Source: Orobanche coerulescens
Lineage: Eukaryota > Streptophyta > Magnoliopsida > Lamiales > Orobanchaceae
Assembly (NCBI GenBank): GCA_033398695.1
Contig: CM065802.1
Location: forward strand, 167,085,965-167,149,964
Direction of reading: 5' to 3'
Length of the DNA stretch: 64,000 nucleotides
Part shown: positions 19,757 to 30,269 of the stretch, in pieces
Position numbering within the stretch: position 1 is the stretch's first letter
Layout: each line of letters begins with the position of its first letter
The notes under the pieces: generated by a model
What the model saw: the letters and a program-made list of their open reading frames with translations, nothing else
The model's database searches: none
Told to the model about the DNA's origin: nothing
Position numbers and translations under genes: made by a program

Positions 19757-21636
19757 TGTAATACCCGTACTTTTTGTAAATCTTCTACTCTTGTACTTTG
19801 TAATTTTTATGCTCGTATAAGTGTTTGGTAAGCTTATATGGATCTTGGAACTCTTGTCAATTGGATTTACCCCTTTTCTTGTTCGGATCGTCGCTGTTTT
19901 CGGATCCTTGATGCGATCCTACTACCTTCGTGTAATGGGTAGCGCACGCTACGCACACAGTGTAGCGCACGCTAATTTAGTGAGGGTAGCGCACGCTATC
20001 TATTATCATTAGCGCACGTTACTAATGTATTGGAGGCGGACAGTCCAGTAGCTACTGGACTGGAAAAGGAATTCTAGCGACGCTAGGTGTGAGTAGCGAC
20101 GCTAGATTTTGGTGGTAGCGCACGCCACGTTACTAAGTAACGTACGCTAGAGAGAGCAGAGCCGAGGATGAGGTTACGGGTGGACACGACTACCGTGTAG
20201 CGCACGCTATTAGAAATAATTAGCGCACGCTAATTGGAGTCACTAGCGCACGCTACGGCAGTGTTAGCGTACGCTAACGAGCCGAGAGCTCTTGGATTGC
20301 TGGTGAGTCCGATAGCGCGCGCTATTTTTCATGGCTAGCGCACGCTAGTCCCTATTTAGTATAAATAGGACATTTCCGTTCCCAAATCATCATTTCTACC
20401 TACCTTCACCTCCTTGGGCGATTCTAGGCGATTCCGGGCGATTTGTGGGGAGTTCTTCGAGCTGCAATTATCTATCAACACCTTTGAGTTTCTAGTTCGG
20501 ATTTATCACCGTTTAATCCTCTCCGCCGCTCCAAATCAAGGTAAAATTCTCACAACCCTAGATTTTCGGGATTTGGGGATTTTCCATCCGATTTCTTCGA
20601 TCCAGCTTGTTGTGATGTTAGAATATATCGATTACGAGTTATCTACCTTGGATACATGTTTTCCTATGGATTTAATGGTGTATTTCTGGAGTTCTTGAGT
20701 GTTTGGGATATTTGACTTGCGATTCACTATCCAATTGAATTTTTCCCGGAAAACATGTATCGGGGTTGTATATTCGGGTGATTCCAACTTATTTTCATAC
20801 CGATGGGGTTTTGATAATTGAATTACGAACTTGTTTAGGTTCGGAGTTGTTGAATCCTTCGATCTTGGTACCTTGTCGTTTGTACCCTCTCCTCTCGTTT
20901 CCGTGCAAGTGATTCTTGTGAAAGTTATGTTCTTAAATGTGAAAAGTAATGCATGTGATTGTGAGAGTTGCTTTCGTTCACTCCGAGAGGACCCGACGGG
21001 GTCGAGGAGGGTTCCGCTTATGTCGGTTCCGTGAACATTTGGGTTAGCCACTCCGAGATGATCCGAGGTCGAGGAGGGATTCGCGCATTGTCGAGTCCAC
21101 GGTTAATCAAGAGATATCATCATTTCCAAATATGTTTGGATAATGGTATTTTCCGGAAAAATCATTATCATGGCTTTGAATTGGTGCATATGCTTTTATG
21201 TATAAGACTTGACATTTCACTTGTAATACTTGCCCTAACCCCTCTAGTTTGGGGAAAATTACTTTTGTGTTTTTCAGGTCCTAAGGAACTTTACGAGCGA
21301 GCGCCGGGACGATACGATGAGGATGGCGAGGCGTGATACTGTGGCTAGTTGTGTTCTACTTTGTTTGGTCGTTGTTCTCTTCGGTCCATTTTATCCTTGT
21401 AATAATAAGTGGTACTCGAGTACTTTAGGAAAGTCCCTTTCCATTGTCGTACAACTTCTTGTATTTCTTCCTGGTATTGTTTGTCCGTGGTTGAACTTCC
21501 TTGGTTGTATCGAGTTTATTGCTTCCCAAGTGGATTTCATTAAATTCAATACGTTGTGAGTGAGATAAGCCTAGTAAATCCCAGGTCGGGATTTACGGCG
21601 CTGTGATATTCTCCGAATATCTCGGGGGGTGTTACA
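19757..21636 (+). repeat. Element B 3' LTR
   Basis: This 1,880-bp LTR runs tgtaatacccgtac to gggggtgttaca and is followed by the duplication gtctc. Its array covers 19940-20347 and its TATA box 20360-20367. It shows the uninterrupted target that A hit in the 5' LTR (gggtagcgcacgctatc at about 19984). Several motif copies have lost a base relative to the 5' LTR (for example tagcgacgcta near 20080). Confidence 0.94.
19940..20347 (+). repeat. TAGCGCACGCTA array (B 3' LTR)
   Basis: About 14 copies, collinear with the 5' LTR array. The CCAGTAGCTACTGG spacer palindrome is kept at about 20045, while other CTG/CAG-containing spacers are shortened. Confidence 0.9.
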
Positions 21637-23300
21637 GTCTCATGATTCGACTAAATACTCAGCCAAAGAAGAGGTAGAGTATAGCATAAATTCACATGTT
21701 AACCATCAATGAACTCGCTTCATGAGATCATGCTTGATTTTATTATGTCCATGAGTCATGACTAGGGGGACGCCTCGAAGATATGATTAAGAAAATCAAG
21801 AATCTCGATGAAATTATGATGGTGTGGCCTGATCAACCACTCACTTTGATGACATGTCATGAATCATAAAGTACGATGATGCCGAACCTCGCTCAGTTGG
21901 ACGAAATCAACATAAAGCTGATTGGCTTATAAGAAAACATTCCAGGTAGAACTAGATTCTGTGATCAAGAGACATGTACTTGGTGTAGGTAGTGCTAACC
22001 TAACCAATTGAAAAGCCTGTAGGATACAAACAAGTCTTTTTCGTAAAGCTTATTGAGAATAATAGAATCCTAATGTACAAGGTTCACAAAGTAATACTTC
22101 TCACGATGTCCTGGAATTGATCACGAGGAAATATACTCCCACGTATACGTTCCACTATTTGACTAGCGTAGTAATTTCTGAGGGATTGGAAATGTAGCTA
22201 AATGATGTGGTTACTACGTATCTCTATGGGATCTATATACGGAGATATAAGTGAATTCCAGATGGAATTTTATTACCCAAATCAAGTGACTCGAGACCAC
22301 TGAGTGCGTTTGAAATTAGATTGAAACACTCAACTTTATGATTTTGAAGCAATCCCTAAGGCTGTGGTATAACCGTCTAAGTGATTACTTGAATGGGAAG
22401 GGATATAAGAACGATGAACTGTGTCCTTGCGTCTTTACAACAAAAATAAGTGCCGGATTTGCGATCATCATAATGTATGTCAATGACATGAACATAATCG
22501 GTCTTGATGAAATAAGAGAAACCACCTGATACTGGAAATCTGAGTTTGAGATGAAAGATCTTGGGAAAATTCAGTTCTATCGAGGCATTGACATAAACAT
22601 TGAGTTGTGGAATTCATTCCACCGGTCTACCTATGTCCAGAAGATTCTCAGGCACTTTAACATGGACAAGGTAAACCCGACTAGCACCCCATGATAGGTC
22701 GAACATTTGAATGCAAAGAAAAGATCCATTTCGTCTAAAAGAAAGTGACGAAGAGCTTTGGGAGCTAAAATTTCCTACTTGAGTGCAATAGCGCATTATT
22801 GTACTTGGTTCAATGTACACGACCTGATATCACTTTTCAGTTAATTCGCTGACTAGATTTAGTTCAGCATCGACGCAACATCAATGAAATGATATCGAGA
22901 ATATCTTCTGATACTTAAAGGAAACCATTGACTTAGGACTATTCTTTCCCTACAAGCAGACAAAGGAAGTTGCTTACGAAAAGGCAAATGCTAAAGTAAA
23001 TGCTGGTGCCGGAAGCAACTACCACAAAGAATTTGTTGGTATGACTTGCTTATGTTTTGGAAATCGACTATGCAAACCCTTTTTGGCTACCTCCTCGAAT
23101 CACGACATGATTATTGCTTTGCATGAATAAGTCCGTGAGTGTACATGATTAAGAACTATAATTCTACACTTGTGAGGAACTAGCGGTTAAGTACACCACT
23201 AATGAGCATACTTACATTTATGAACATGATGTAACTTGTAAATCCCCTTGATTGATGGAATGATCATAACAGGAAATATATGAGATATAACGGAACATAC
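21637..23300 (+). pseudogene. Decayed copia H, part 3 (RT and RNase H)
   Basis: The copia frame resumes directly after B. Relics include 'TYTFHYLTSVVISEGLEM.LNDVVTTYLYG' (about 22135-22240). A frame at 22338-22529 reads 'LWYNRLSDYLNGKGYKNDELCPCVF..KISAGFAIIIMYVNDMNIIG', the active-site region with YVDD changed to YVND (22476-22487). Then come 'STYVQKILRHFNMDKV' and RNase H relics 'YLKGTIDLGLFFPYKQ' and 'LATSSNHDMIIALHE' near 22910-23130. It continues the pol started at 577 and is inactive. Confidence 0.82.
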
Positions 23301-23930
23301 TCACGTTGGATGCACTCTTTTCCTTAGATCAAGGTTTATTTTTCCCGCTGGGTTTTGTTACTTGGCAATGTTTTTAACGAGGCAACGATATATGAATGTA
23401 AGCATTAGGGAGAGCTGTAAATTTTTCCCATTCTCGAGATCGATGTAAATATCACAAGGAAATGATAATTTATAAAGAAACTTAACCACATGTGTTGTAC
23501 TCTTTTCTTTGACCAAGGTTCATTTTCTCCCATTGGGTTTTGTTACTTTGCGAAGTTTTTAATGAGGCAACGACTACTTGATTGATGTACAAATCAGGGG
23601 GGATGTAGACTTGAGGGGGAGTCTTACATCCACACCGTACGTTATACTCTTTTCCTTCCAAGGATTATTTTTCCCACATGGTTTTTATCACTTGGAAAGG
23701 TTTTTAACGAGGTAACAAGATGTACGATTTTAGGGATCGATGGAATGATCAAATTAGTAGCGCTATGATTAAATGGAACGATCATATGAGAGGATAGATT
23801 CAACACACGAATTATAAACTTGATGTGTCTAGATGCTGTACTCTTTTCCCTACGATCAAGATATTTTTCTCATTGGGTTTTTACTTGACGAGGTTTTAAC
23901 GAGGCAACATGACATGCGCTTGTAGACTAG
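23300..23930 (+). repeat. Four-copy ~75-bp repeat in the 3' tail of copia H
   Basis: Four imperfect copies of a block beginning 'tactcttttcctt..atcaagg' and ending 'ggtttttaacgaggcaac' start near 23308, 23499, 23645 and 23848, separated by 70-130 bp of unrelated sequence. They sit between pol and the 3' LTR. A similar 3' tail block is common in plant copia elements of this type; four copies is more than I would expect. Confidence 0.75.
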
Positions 23931-23941
23931 GCACAAGGGAC

Positions 23942-24111
23942 TGTTAAAGTAATAATACATAATGTGCGCCTAAGTCTGTTAGTTTACGGGCTTTCCTAGA
24001 TAGGGTAAGATTAGGCATGCTTGTATATATTTCTCCCTATTTAAAGGGATGTCATTAATGGAATAATACAACCTTTTACCCTATTTTGTCTCAGTTATTT
24101 TTTCTTCAACA
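23942..24111 (+). repeat. Short 3' LTR of copia H
   Basis: The segment begins TGTTAAAGTA after a purine run (acaaggga) and ends cttcaaca. A promoter-like 'tgtatatatttctccctatttaaaggg' lies near 24025-24055 and an 'aatggaataatacaa' stretch precedes the end. At about 170 bp it is short, as in copia I (225 bp). The 5' partner is not in the window. Confidence 0.65.
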
Positions 24112-24746
24112 AATATTATATTTTAAAAGAAATTAGTCATGATTAATGGGTGTGATAATTGAGGTGGAATTCTTGTTAACTAACACAAACAGAAAAAGAT
24201 TGTTCCATTCACATATATTTGCGTATTTATGCATTGTACACAAGTTAACCTCGTAAATATTAAATAGTGGTGCTATATTTAGTTGAATTTTTTTCAGATC
24301 AGTTATTTGAAATTTACTTGCGATAAAATTGATATTTTTCTTTCTGTATCACTAATTTTATTAAAAGTATCACCTGAACAGTGTATTTTTCTCGTAGATT
24401 AGACTATTGACAAGGTCATAGCAGCCAATAGAGTTGATTTCTCATGAACAAGTTTCATAATATGAAATGACAAAATACATTTCATAATTCTCTGTGAACT
24501 CGAGTTCACAGTGAACTCGATTTTTAAAGTCTCACTGTTATATATAAAAACTCTCACTGTTATGCACAAAAATTATCAATGTTATTCATACAAAGTTTCA
24601 CCGTTTAGAAATACTATTTTTAAACAGTGAAAATTTTTATACGTGATAGTTTTTGTACATAAACGTGATAGAGTTTATGTATAGACCTGGTTCAAAGGAG
24701 TGTTACTCATATAAAAGTGAGTTATTTGACTCATTCATCAATTTCA
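24112..24746. other. AT-rich stretch without genes; one long palindrome
   Basis: No coding potential is seen. 24493-24510 is a perfect 18-bp palindrome, TGTGAACTCGAGTTCACA, followed by a direct 'gtgaactcga'. Then come degenerate ~30-bp repeats with 'tctcactgttat' (24530-24610) and a partly inverse 'aacagtgaaaa' (24635), as in a foldback MITE, but I cannot define ends or a target duplication. Confidence 0.5.
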
Positions 24747-24835
24747 ACAAATCAAACCAAACATACCCAGTATATCCCGCTCAGAGCAGGGTATGGGGAG
24801 GGTAAGATGTACGCAGACCATGTCCCTACTTATTA
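24747..24835 (+). repeat. Dispersed plant repeat fragment
   Basis: The stretch 'cccagtatatcccgctcagagcagggtatggggagggtaagatgtacgcagacc' (quoted in part) matches a motif I recognise as common in plant intergenic DNA, with a CCCGCTC...GAGCAGGG inverted repeat. I cannot assign its parent element; it runs into the GC-richer block that follows. Confidence 0.4.
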
Positions 24836-24861
24836 CGATAGGAGAAGCTTTCCACAAGACT

Positions 24862-25620
24862 TCAAATTAGTGCGCGTGAGAATCTTGTGTGATAAATACA
24901 AAGGAAAACATATGATTCGAAAAAGCTCGAGACCATACCTGAGTCCATGGCTTGATCCACATGGGACTTACCTAAGCGGAATTTGGCTACTTCACTCCCG
25001 ATGAACGCTGCTCTAACAAAAGAGAGGTTGGCTCTGCGCACAGCTCCCGGACTTCGACACGCCTTGGAGACGAGGGGGGAGAAGCCGCGGAAGCTGGAAA
25101 CCGATCGACTCCTGAACAGGGAAAAGGCCGACACAAAATTCAATACTACTGTTAGATTGACGGGAAACCTGCAAAACAGACAGCTAAAATTCAATACTAC
25201 TGTTAGATTGACGGGGAGGGATGAATGTCGCGGTGTAAAGTTATTCTTCCGGCGATACGCCGGCCAGAGATGACCAGCAGCCCGGGGAGGCGCAAGCGTA
25301 AGTTACGACAAAGCTCAGGGGTTAGTTAAAAATCACATTGTTATCTTACAGAAAAATCAGAAAAACAAGACCAACAGAGACCAGTTCAACATAAACCAAG
25401 AACCAAAATCAAAACACGAAAAACAGAAAAGCAGAAAATGGCAGAAAAAGGAATCGCTGCAGATCTGGGAAACCCAAAAGTGAACTAGAAAGCAGATCAG
25501 GTGGTAAAACTCAACCCTTGCCAAAGCCTGGTTCAGATCGGGAGAAGAACAACCACAAAACGCAGAGTTTGCCAAAGTTCTCGGCGGAATCTAAATTTTA
25601 AAACTGTCCAATTGGACCTC
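24862..25620 (-). pseudogene. Possible captured host-gene fragment (first exon), product unknown
   Basis: This block is richer in G+C than its surroundings. A minus-strand frame (25194 down) encodes a Ser/Arg-rich, hydroxylated N-terminus containing 'FSLFRSRSVSSFRGFSPLVSK' and 'RRANLSFVRAAFIGSEVAKFRL', resembling an organelle-targeting peptide, and reaches a good splice donor AG|GTAAGT (GT at 24970-24971 on the minus strand). A 30-bp direct repeat ('attcaatactactgttagat...') is present twice, at about 25136 and 25187. Upstream (25320-25620) a T-rich minus-strand stretch could be a leader or intron. No second exon is seen, so I suspect a fragment carried by a transposon. I do not recognise the protein. 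Confidence 0.3.
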
Positions 25621-25872
25621 AAATCACTGCTGAGATTTCTAAACCAGAAAAAGTAACCCGCCGCGAACCCGAGTCCAATTCCAATTTGCGTGTGTGTTAA
25701 TCAATATCTTGTGTTCGGGGTGTGAGTGTTGTGTGAGATTTTCTTCAACGGTAAGAGATGAGGGAAATCGCATTGTGAGTCTTGTGTTCCAATTTCAACA
25801 CATTTTGTTAATTCACAAACTTGACCCGTATTATATCCCGAATAGTTTTGCATGCTCATGAGTTGACGAATT

Positions 25873-26865
25873 TTGGTTATAATTGGTCAGAAATATCTCT
25901 TGGAAACTTCGAGTGATCTTCTTTAAGATAATAAATAGGCTGGGCACTTGAACCCGAAATTCCAATCCCGTTTTGATCCCGTCCCGAAAATTAGCGGAAC
26001 GGGACGGAATAGTTTCTTAAAATGGCAATCCCATCCCCGTCCCGCTCTGTTACTATTCAAATGGGACGGGATGGGACCGAGACCATCCCGATCAATCCCG
26101 TCCCGTCCCGTAATATTTAATATACTTAATTTTTTTATATATCATTTAATCATGTAAACTCTAAATTGATGTATGATGTATGAAACATCAAAATATCAGT
26201 TTTAAGTTGATGTTTTCTGCACTTTCAATTTAAATTTTATCTTCACGTGTTGATGTTGATGTAATATGCAATATGCAGTTGGATTATTGATCTATTGTCC
26301 TTTGTGCGTGTTTACGTTACTATCTATTTTGTTCTGTGTGTTTTTTAAATTTCTAATGGATATTGGGGGTCACTTTTTTTTTGAAATGACTAGTTTGGAT
26401 TTTTTTTAAATTTCTACCTCATTCATTTGATAATTCCAAAATTTATAGCTGTCTCATTCGTTTTTTCACAGTTTCTGTCAAGATCAATAAATGTGCGAGA
26501 TATCTCGTCCCGTCCCGGTCCCGACCCAAACCCGAACGGGATCGGGACGTGCGGGATGAATTTCAAAATATGCAATCCCGTCCCGTCCCGTCCCGATAAT
26601 TTATTTTCGACGGGACGAAATTCGCCCAATCCCGATCCATCCCGTCCCATGGCCGCCCCTAATAATAAATTTGACATTTCATTAGTTTAAAAATTAAAAT
26701 CAGTATCAATTGTAGTATAATTAACTAGGTTAGATTGGTTATAATTGGTCAGAAGTATCTCTTGGAAACTTCGAGTGATCTTCTTTAAGATAATAAATTT
26801 GACATTTCATTAGTTTAAAAATTAAAATCAGTATCAATTATAGTATAATTAACAAGGTTAAATTG
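25873..26865. repeat. ~130-bp tandem duplication, one copy split by the hAT-type element
   Basis: Copy 1 is 25873-25935 joined to 26670-26737 across the hAT insertion; copy 2 is 26738-26865. They share 'ttggttataattggtcaga', 'cttcgagtgatcttctttaa' and 'aattaaaatcagtatcaatt' in the same order with a few substitutions. The hAT element therefore entered after, or independently of, the duplication. Confidence 0.85.
25936..26661. mobile_element. Non-autonomous hAT-type DNA transposon
   Basis: A 726-bp insertion is flanked by a perfect 8-bp target duplication ataataaa (25928-25935 and 26662-26669), the length typical of hAT elements. The termini are imperfect inverted repeats: TAGGCTGGGCA at the left and, read inward, TAGGGGCGGCCA at the right. 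Near both ends are clusters of CCCGTCCCG/CGGGACGGG units (25966-26110 and 26505-26655), giving an inverted structure. No transposase is encoded; open frames here follow the repeats. Confidence 0.85.
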
Positions 26866-27490
26866 CTCGTCACTGAAATAACATATAATATACCATATAT
26901 CTTCGCTTATAAACAGAGAATTCATTATTCACATTTAACACAAATCCCAAGCAACAGTAACTTTAGATCTTATTTTAATTATTTTATTATATATATATAT
27001 ATCTATATCTATTTCCTATATATATATATAGTTAAAAATTTTAATCACGGTTGTGATTATTGATGTGTTGGGAATCACCTTATCGATTTAACTATCAAAT
27101 TAGCACTTATGTTGAAGGTAAAATTTATACGCAATTATTCATATCAATAAAAAAAAAAGTTTTAGGCTATTGGATGGAATTTTAGATATTTAAAAGGAAA
27201 ACATAAATTTTTTTGAATATGTGTATATATATTAAACTTGTTCACATTACAAAATTTATACTACAACACTTATTGATTGATACCGTTATACTTATAAGCT
27301 AATACCTATAGTATTTATTACTCCCCCGTCTCAACTCTTTATTCACACCACATTTTTTCTCGTGTTTTAACTATATTTAATTTTGATAATAAGTACTAAT
27401 GATAATGGACTTTTATTTGTAAAATTAACACGCTCAAACTCAGCCCATTTTTTATAAAATAAACACCACGAAATGTACATATTAACAATA
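26866..27490. other. AT-rich stretch without genes
   Basis: No coding signal. It contains a TA/TATC microsatellite (about 26982-27031) and, at about 27321-27358, a line resembling a Stowaway MITE end (ctcccccgtctcaactcttt) for which I see no partner or target duplication. Confidence 0.5.
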
Positions 27491-27499
27491 AAATATTTA

Positions 27500-27650
27500 A
27501 AAAAAATCATGGGCCGGGCTAATCCGTGGGCCCATACTGGGTTGAACACCCTTTTATAGGCCCGATTAAAAGATGGACCAGCCGACTCAACCCATGAACA
27601 TGATTTGGCCCGATGGGCTAGGCCGGGCGGCACAATTTGCCACCTCTACC
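27500..27650. repeat. GGGCC-rich repeat, probable hAT-related relic
   Basis: Repeated gggcc/ggccc words ('gggccgggc', 'gtgggccca', 'aggcccga', 'ttggcccga', 'ggccgggcgg') end in 'ggcacaatttgccacctcta', whose reverse complement begins TAGAGGTGGCAAA, a familiar end of plant hAT-like non-autonomous elements. The left end is not defined. Confidence 0.45.
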
Positions 27651-27659
27651 CAACACTCC

Positions 27660-28260
27660 AGATATTTACTTTTATTGAAAAAGAGCATACCGTATGTGGA
27701 TGCTCTATACAAGGTCGCAGAAGATGGGCTCAAAAATAATTGGGTTAAAACTCATATCCATACATAAGCTCGAGGGATATAATTTTTTAGACAAAAAATT
27801 ATATGAGACGGTCTTATGCGTGAGATGACTTAGCACAAATTAGATCCATGCCTCCCAAAATATTTAAGTTTCAATGCCTAAATTATGCCTGTCTGGCCGT
27901 GAGACCGCCTCATGCCAATGTACCTCATTTTTTTGTTGAAAAAGAATCTATAACATGGATGATCCACCAATTGGTAATCATACATAAACACATAATTTAC
28001 ATAGGGCGAAACTTTCTTTTCCACCAATTACACCATAGAACTTCGCGTAATTTGACTAAATTTTTTACCCATTCATAAAAAATATTGAAATATATAATGA
28101 GAAATATTAGTTCTTATTAACAGAAATATTAGTTCATACAAATAAAAATATTAGTTTGTAGGTTGAATAATATTATTAATTTCCGGTATACAATTAATAC
28201 TTCTCATCGTATGAACTGATACTTTCATCATAAGAACCAATATTTTTTGAGCACTTTTGT
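27660..28260. other. AT-rich stretch without genes
   Basis: No supportable gene. Repeated 'aaatattagttc'-like words at 28100-28250 form a loose minisatellite with inverted copies ('gaaccaatattt'). Confidence 0.45.
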
Positions 28261-28264
28261 CCAT

Positions 28265-28420
28265 GATTAAAAAAAGGACAAATTGCAAAAACAGGACTTA
28301 ACTCTGCCCCTCATTATTTATACTATAAGGACCGAAGTTTCAAAAAAAGTAAAATGTTGATGGTTGTGGTCGAACCAGACCGCCCGCTTAACCAATATAA
28401 CCTCTGACCATTAGGCTAGA
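28265..28420 (-). repeat. Candidate tRNA-derived SINE
   Basis: On the minus strand 'tagcctaatggtcagagg' (28401-28418) fits an RNA polymerase III A box and 'ggttcgaccac' (28366-28376) a B box, about 25-35 bp apart as in tRNA heads. The downstream body ends in a T/A-rich run near 28265. I see no clear target duplication, so this is a candidate only. Confidence 0.4.
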
Positions 28421-28545
28421 ACAATATTACATTCAAGATTTGAAGCTTTTCGTTTAATAAAGGAAATAATTTATTATGGAATAAAAAAGCCATTCTATTG
28501 CTAGGATCGAAGTCGAGGCGCTCGCATAACAAACATAAACTCTTA

Positions 28546-28861
28546 CGCTTAGTTCCCGAGTTTTAGTAAAGAAAAGAAAAGAAAATGAAAGAAAATTAGG
28601 AGAGAAAAGAAGAGAAATGAAAGTGAAAGGAAAGTGTATTTTGTGTTCTCGAGTTGGAAGGAAGTGAGAGGAAAATTAACCATTTTGTTCTTTTCTCTCC
28701 AAATCCTTCCAAATCGGAAGGAAAGTTAGGAGGGATTTCCTTTCATTTCTTTCCGTTTCTTTTCATTAAAAAACTCAAGAACACCAAATATTTTTTCTTT
28801 CTTCTTATTTCCATCCATTTTTCTTCTTTTCTCTCGTTGAGTTAAATTCAGGAACTAAGCG
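28546..28861. mobile_element. MITE candidate with TTA target duplication
   Basis: A 316-bp segment has inverted ends CGCTTAGTTCCCGAG at the left and CGCTTAGTTCCTGAA read inward from the right, and is flanked by TTA on both sides (28543-28545 and 28862-28864), the 3-bp site used by PIF/Harbinger-type MITEs. The left arm is purine-rich (aaagaaaag...) and the right arm pyrimidine-rich, so the whole can fold back. Family assignment is tentative. Confidence 0.6.
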
Positions 28862-29161
28862 TTATCGTTAAACTGCAACGATTATACCTATACTTTAGGC
28901 CTTTTATTAATTAAAGGAATGATTAATTATGAAAAAAATTCAAATAAACACTTTTCGTAACAAGGTCACTGAAGTGATGTAAATGGTTTATTACCATTTA
29001 CCACTATGCTACTACAATTTGATATTCTAAAATATATATGATCAGTTTGTGTTTATTTTTTTAATTAAAAATATGTGAAAATTCATAATTTCGTTGTTGT
29101 TAGGAATAGAACTTTACTACAATAACTTGATATTTAAATTGAAGCTTTATATATAATAAAT
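28862..29161. other. AT-rich stretch without recognised features
   Basis: No open frame, repeat or RNA gene that I can support; base composition resembles the other AT-rich gaps. Confidence 0.5.
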
Positions 29162-29386
29162 TGTTCCGGGATATTCTTCCCTTATTGGTGTCTTACCTAA
29201 TACTGGTTGTAGGGGGATACAAAGATGGAAGGTTCTAGACACTTCCAGATGTAGTAGGATCCTATTAGATGTCTTACCTTAACTAGGAATCCTAGGTATG
29301 GAAGGACTCTCATTGTAATGTCTATACCCCTCTATTCATTGTTATCAATACAATTGATTTGCTGTCTTTTACTTTCTCCTGAAACA
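29162..29386 (+). repeat. 5' LTR of copia I
   Basis: TGTTCCGGGATATT...CCTGAAACA, 225 bp. It contains 'cattgtaatgtctatacccctctattcattgttatcaatacaat', a typical R/U5 of short copia LTRs, and is followed at once by cgttatcaacacg, a primer site complementary to an internal part of a tRNA as in related plant copia elements. The left end is inferred from the TG terminus only. Confidence 0.65.
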
Positions 29387-30269
29387 CGTTATCAACACGT
29401 AGCTCGAAGAAAGCAAAAAAAAAAAAAAACTGGCCCTGCACCACCGCCGCCGCCAAAGACTGGCCGCTTCAGCCTACCACGGCCACAAATTGCTGGCCAA
29501 AGACCACCGCTGACCACCGCCACGAACGCTTGCCGATCGATCCAGGCCCAGGAATGCAATTGCCGGACCACCGCCGCCGAACGATCGCCCGATCGATCCA
29601 GCCTAACGCAATCGCGAACCACCGCCATCGCCGACCATCTGCTGCCGCGCCGCCGGACCGCCGCCTTGACCGCCGCTGACCACCGCCACCGGCCAGCTCC
29701 AACCCAGCCAAGTCCGACTCGGTTCAGAATCTCGGACCAAAAACCAGATCAACTTATTTTATTTTCGGAAACCGCCAAAATTGCGCCCCCGGTTTCACGT
29801 CATCGCATCGAGTACCAACCGGTAGATCGAAGCACACCCCAAATTCATCCATATCACGTGCCTAATTTTATAATCGAGGTAATTATCTGACTTGTCCCTA
29901 TTCAATTCTCTCCTTTTTGGGAATTTTTTATTTTGGGAACATGGGTTATTGGGTTCTTTATCTCCCACGCTACTTTGCGGTGGATGAGACCGCGAGAGAA
30001 GTCGGTATCTCTGCGTGTCGAAGAAAACTGTGTGACAGTCCTAGGGGAGTCACGGAATTGTTGAAAGTCGATACTTGTGGTTGCTGCATACACCATGTAT
30101 CTGGGTGCGATTTGATATCGCCGTTTTTTGTCGACTTTACTAAACAACAATTAAGGGAAGTACATCGAGTAACGGTTATGTTACACGCTTTTAAAAGCAT
30201 CGATTGTGACCGTTTACATTGTCACTGAAAATCCAACAAGACTAACTTCCTCTTGTTTATATCTTGTAG
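29387..30269 (+). promoter_or_regulatory. GC-rich leader with probable intron, copia I
   Basis: 29400-29750 is strikingly rich in CCGCC/CCACCGCC, unlike the AT-rich flanks. A frame runs 29318-29890 from inside the LTR (Pro/Ala/Arg-rich, no recognised domain) and is probably composition-driven. A donor GAG|GT at 29878-29880 and an acceptor 'ttgtttatatcttgtag' ending at 30269 would remove 29879-30269 and place the gag ATG first after the junction. The 103-codon frame at 29917-30228 would fall inside this intron. Confidence 0.5.

Larger units (their letters stand above)
3684..21636 (+). mobile_element. Ty3/gypsy element B (chromovirus), split by element A
   Basis: The boundaries are TGTAATACCC...GGGTGTTACA with target duplication gtctc (3679-3683 and 21637-21641). 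The 5' LTR is 3684-3919 plus 13183-14837, interrupted by element A. The interior (14838-19756) has a tRNA-Met primer site, gag, protease, RT, RNase H, integrase with a chromodomain-like tail, a hairpin and a polypurine tract, and the 3' LTR is 19757-21636. Without A it is about 8.7 kb. The gag-pol order and the conserved 'EEATWE' tail fit a Tekay/Del-type chromovirus. The coding region has many frameshifts, so this copy is not autonomous as sequenced. Confidence 0.93.

Noticed and set aside
24747..25004. 95-codon plus-strand frame
   Set aside because: Covers a dispersed repeat and runs antisense to the better-supported minus-strand exon candidate.
29318..29890. 190-codon Pro/Arg-rich frame, possible env-like or leader protein
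   Set aside because: Starts inside the LTR, has no domain and follows the CCGCC composition; better explained as leader sequence.
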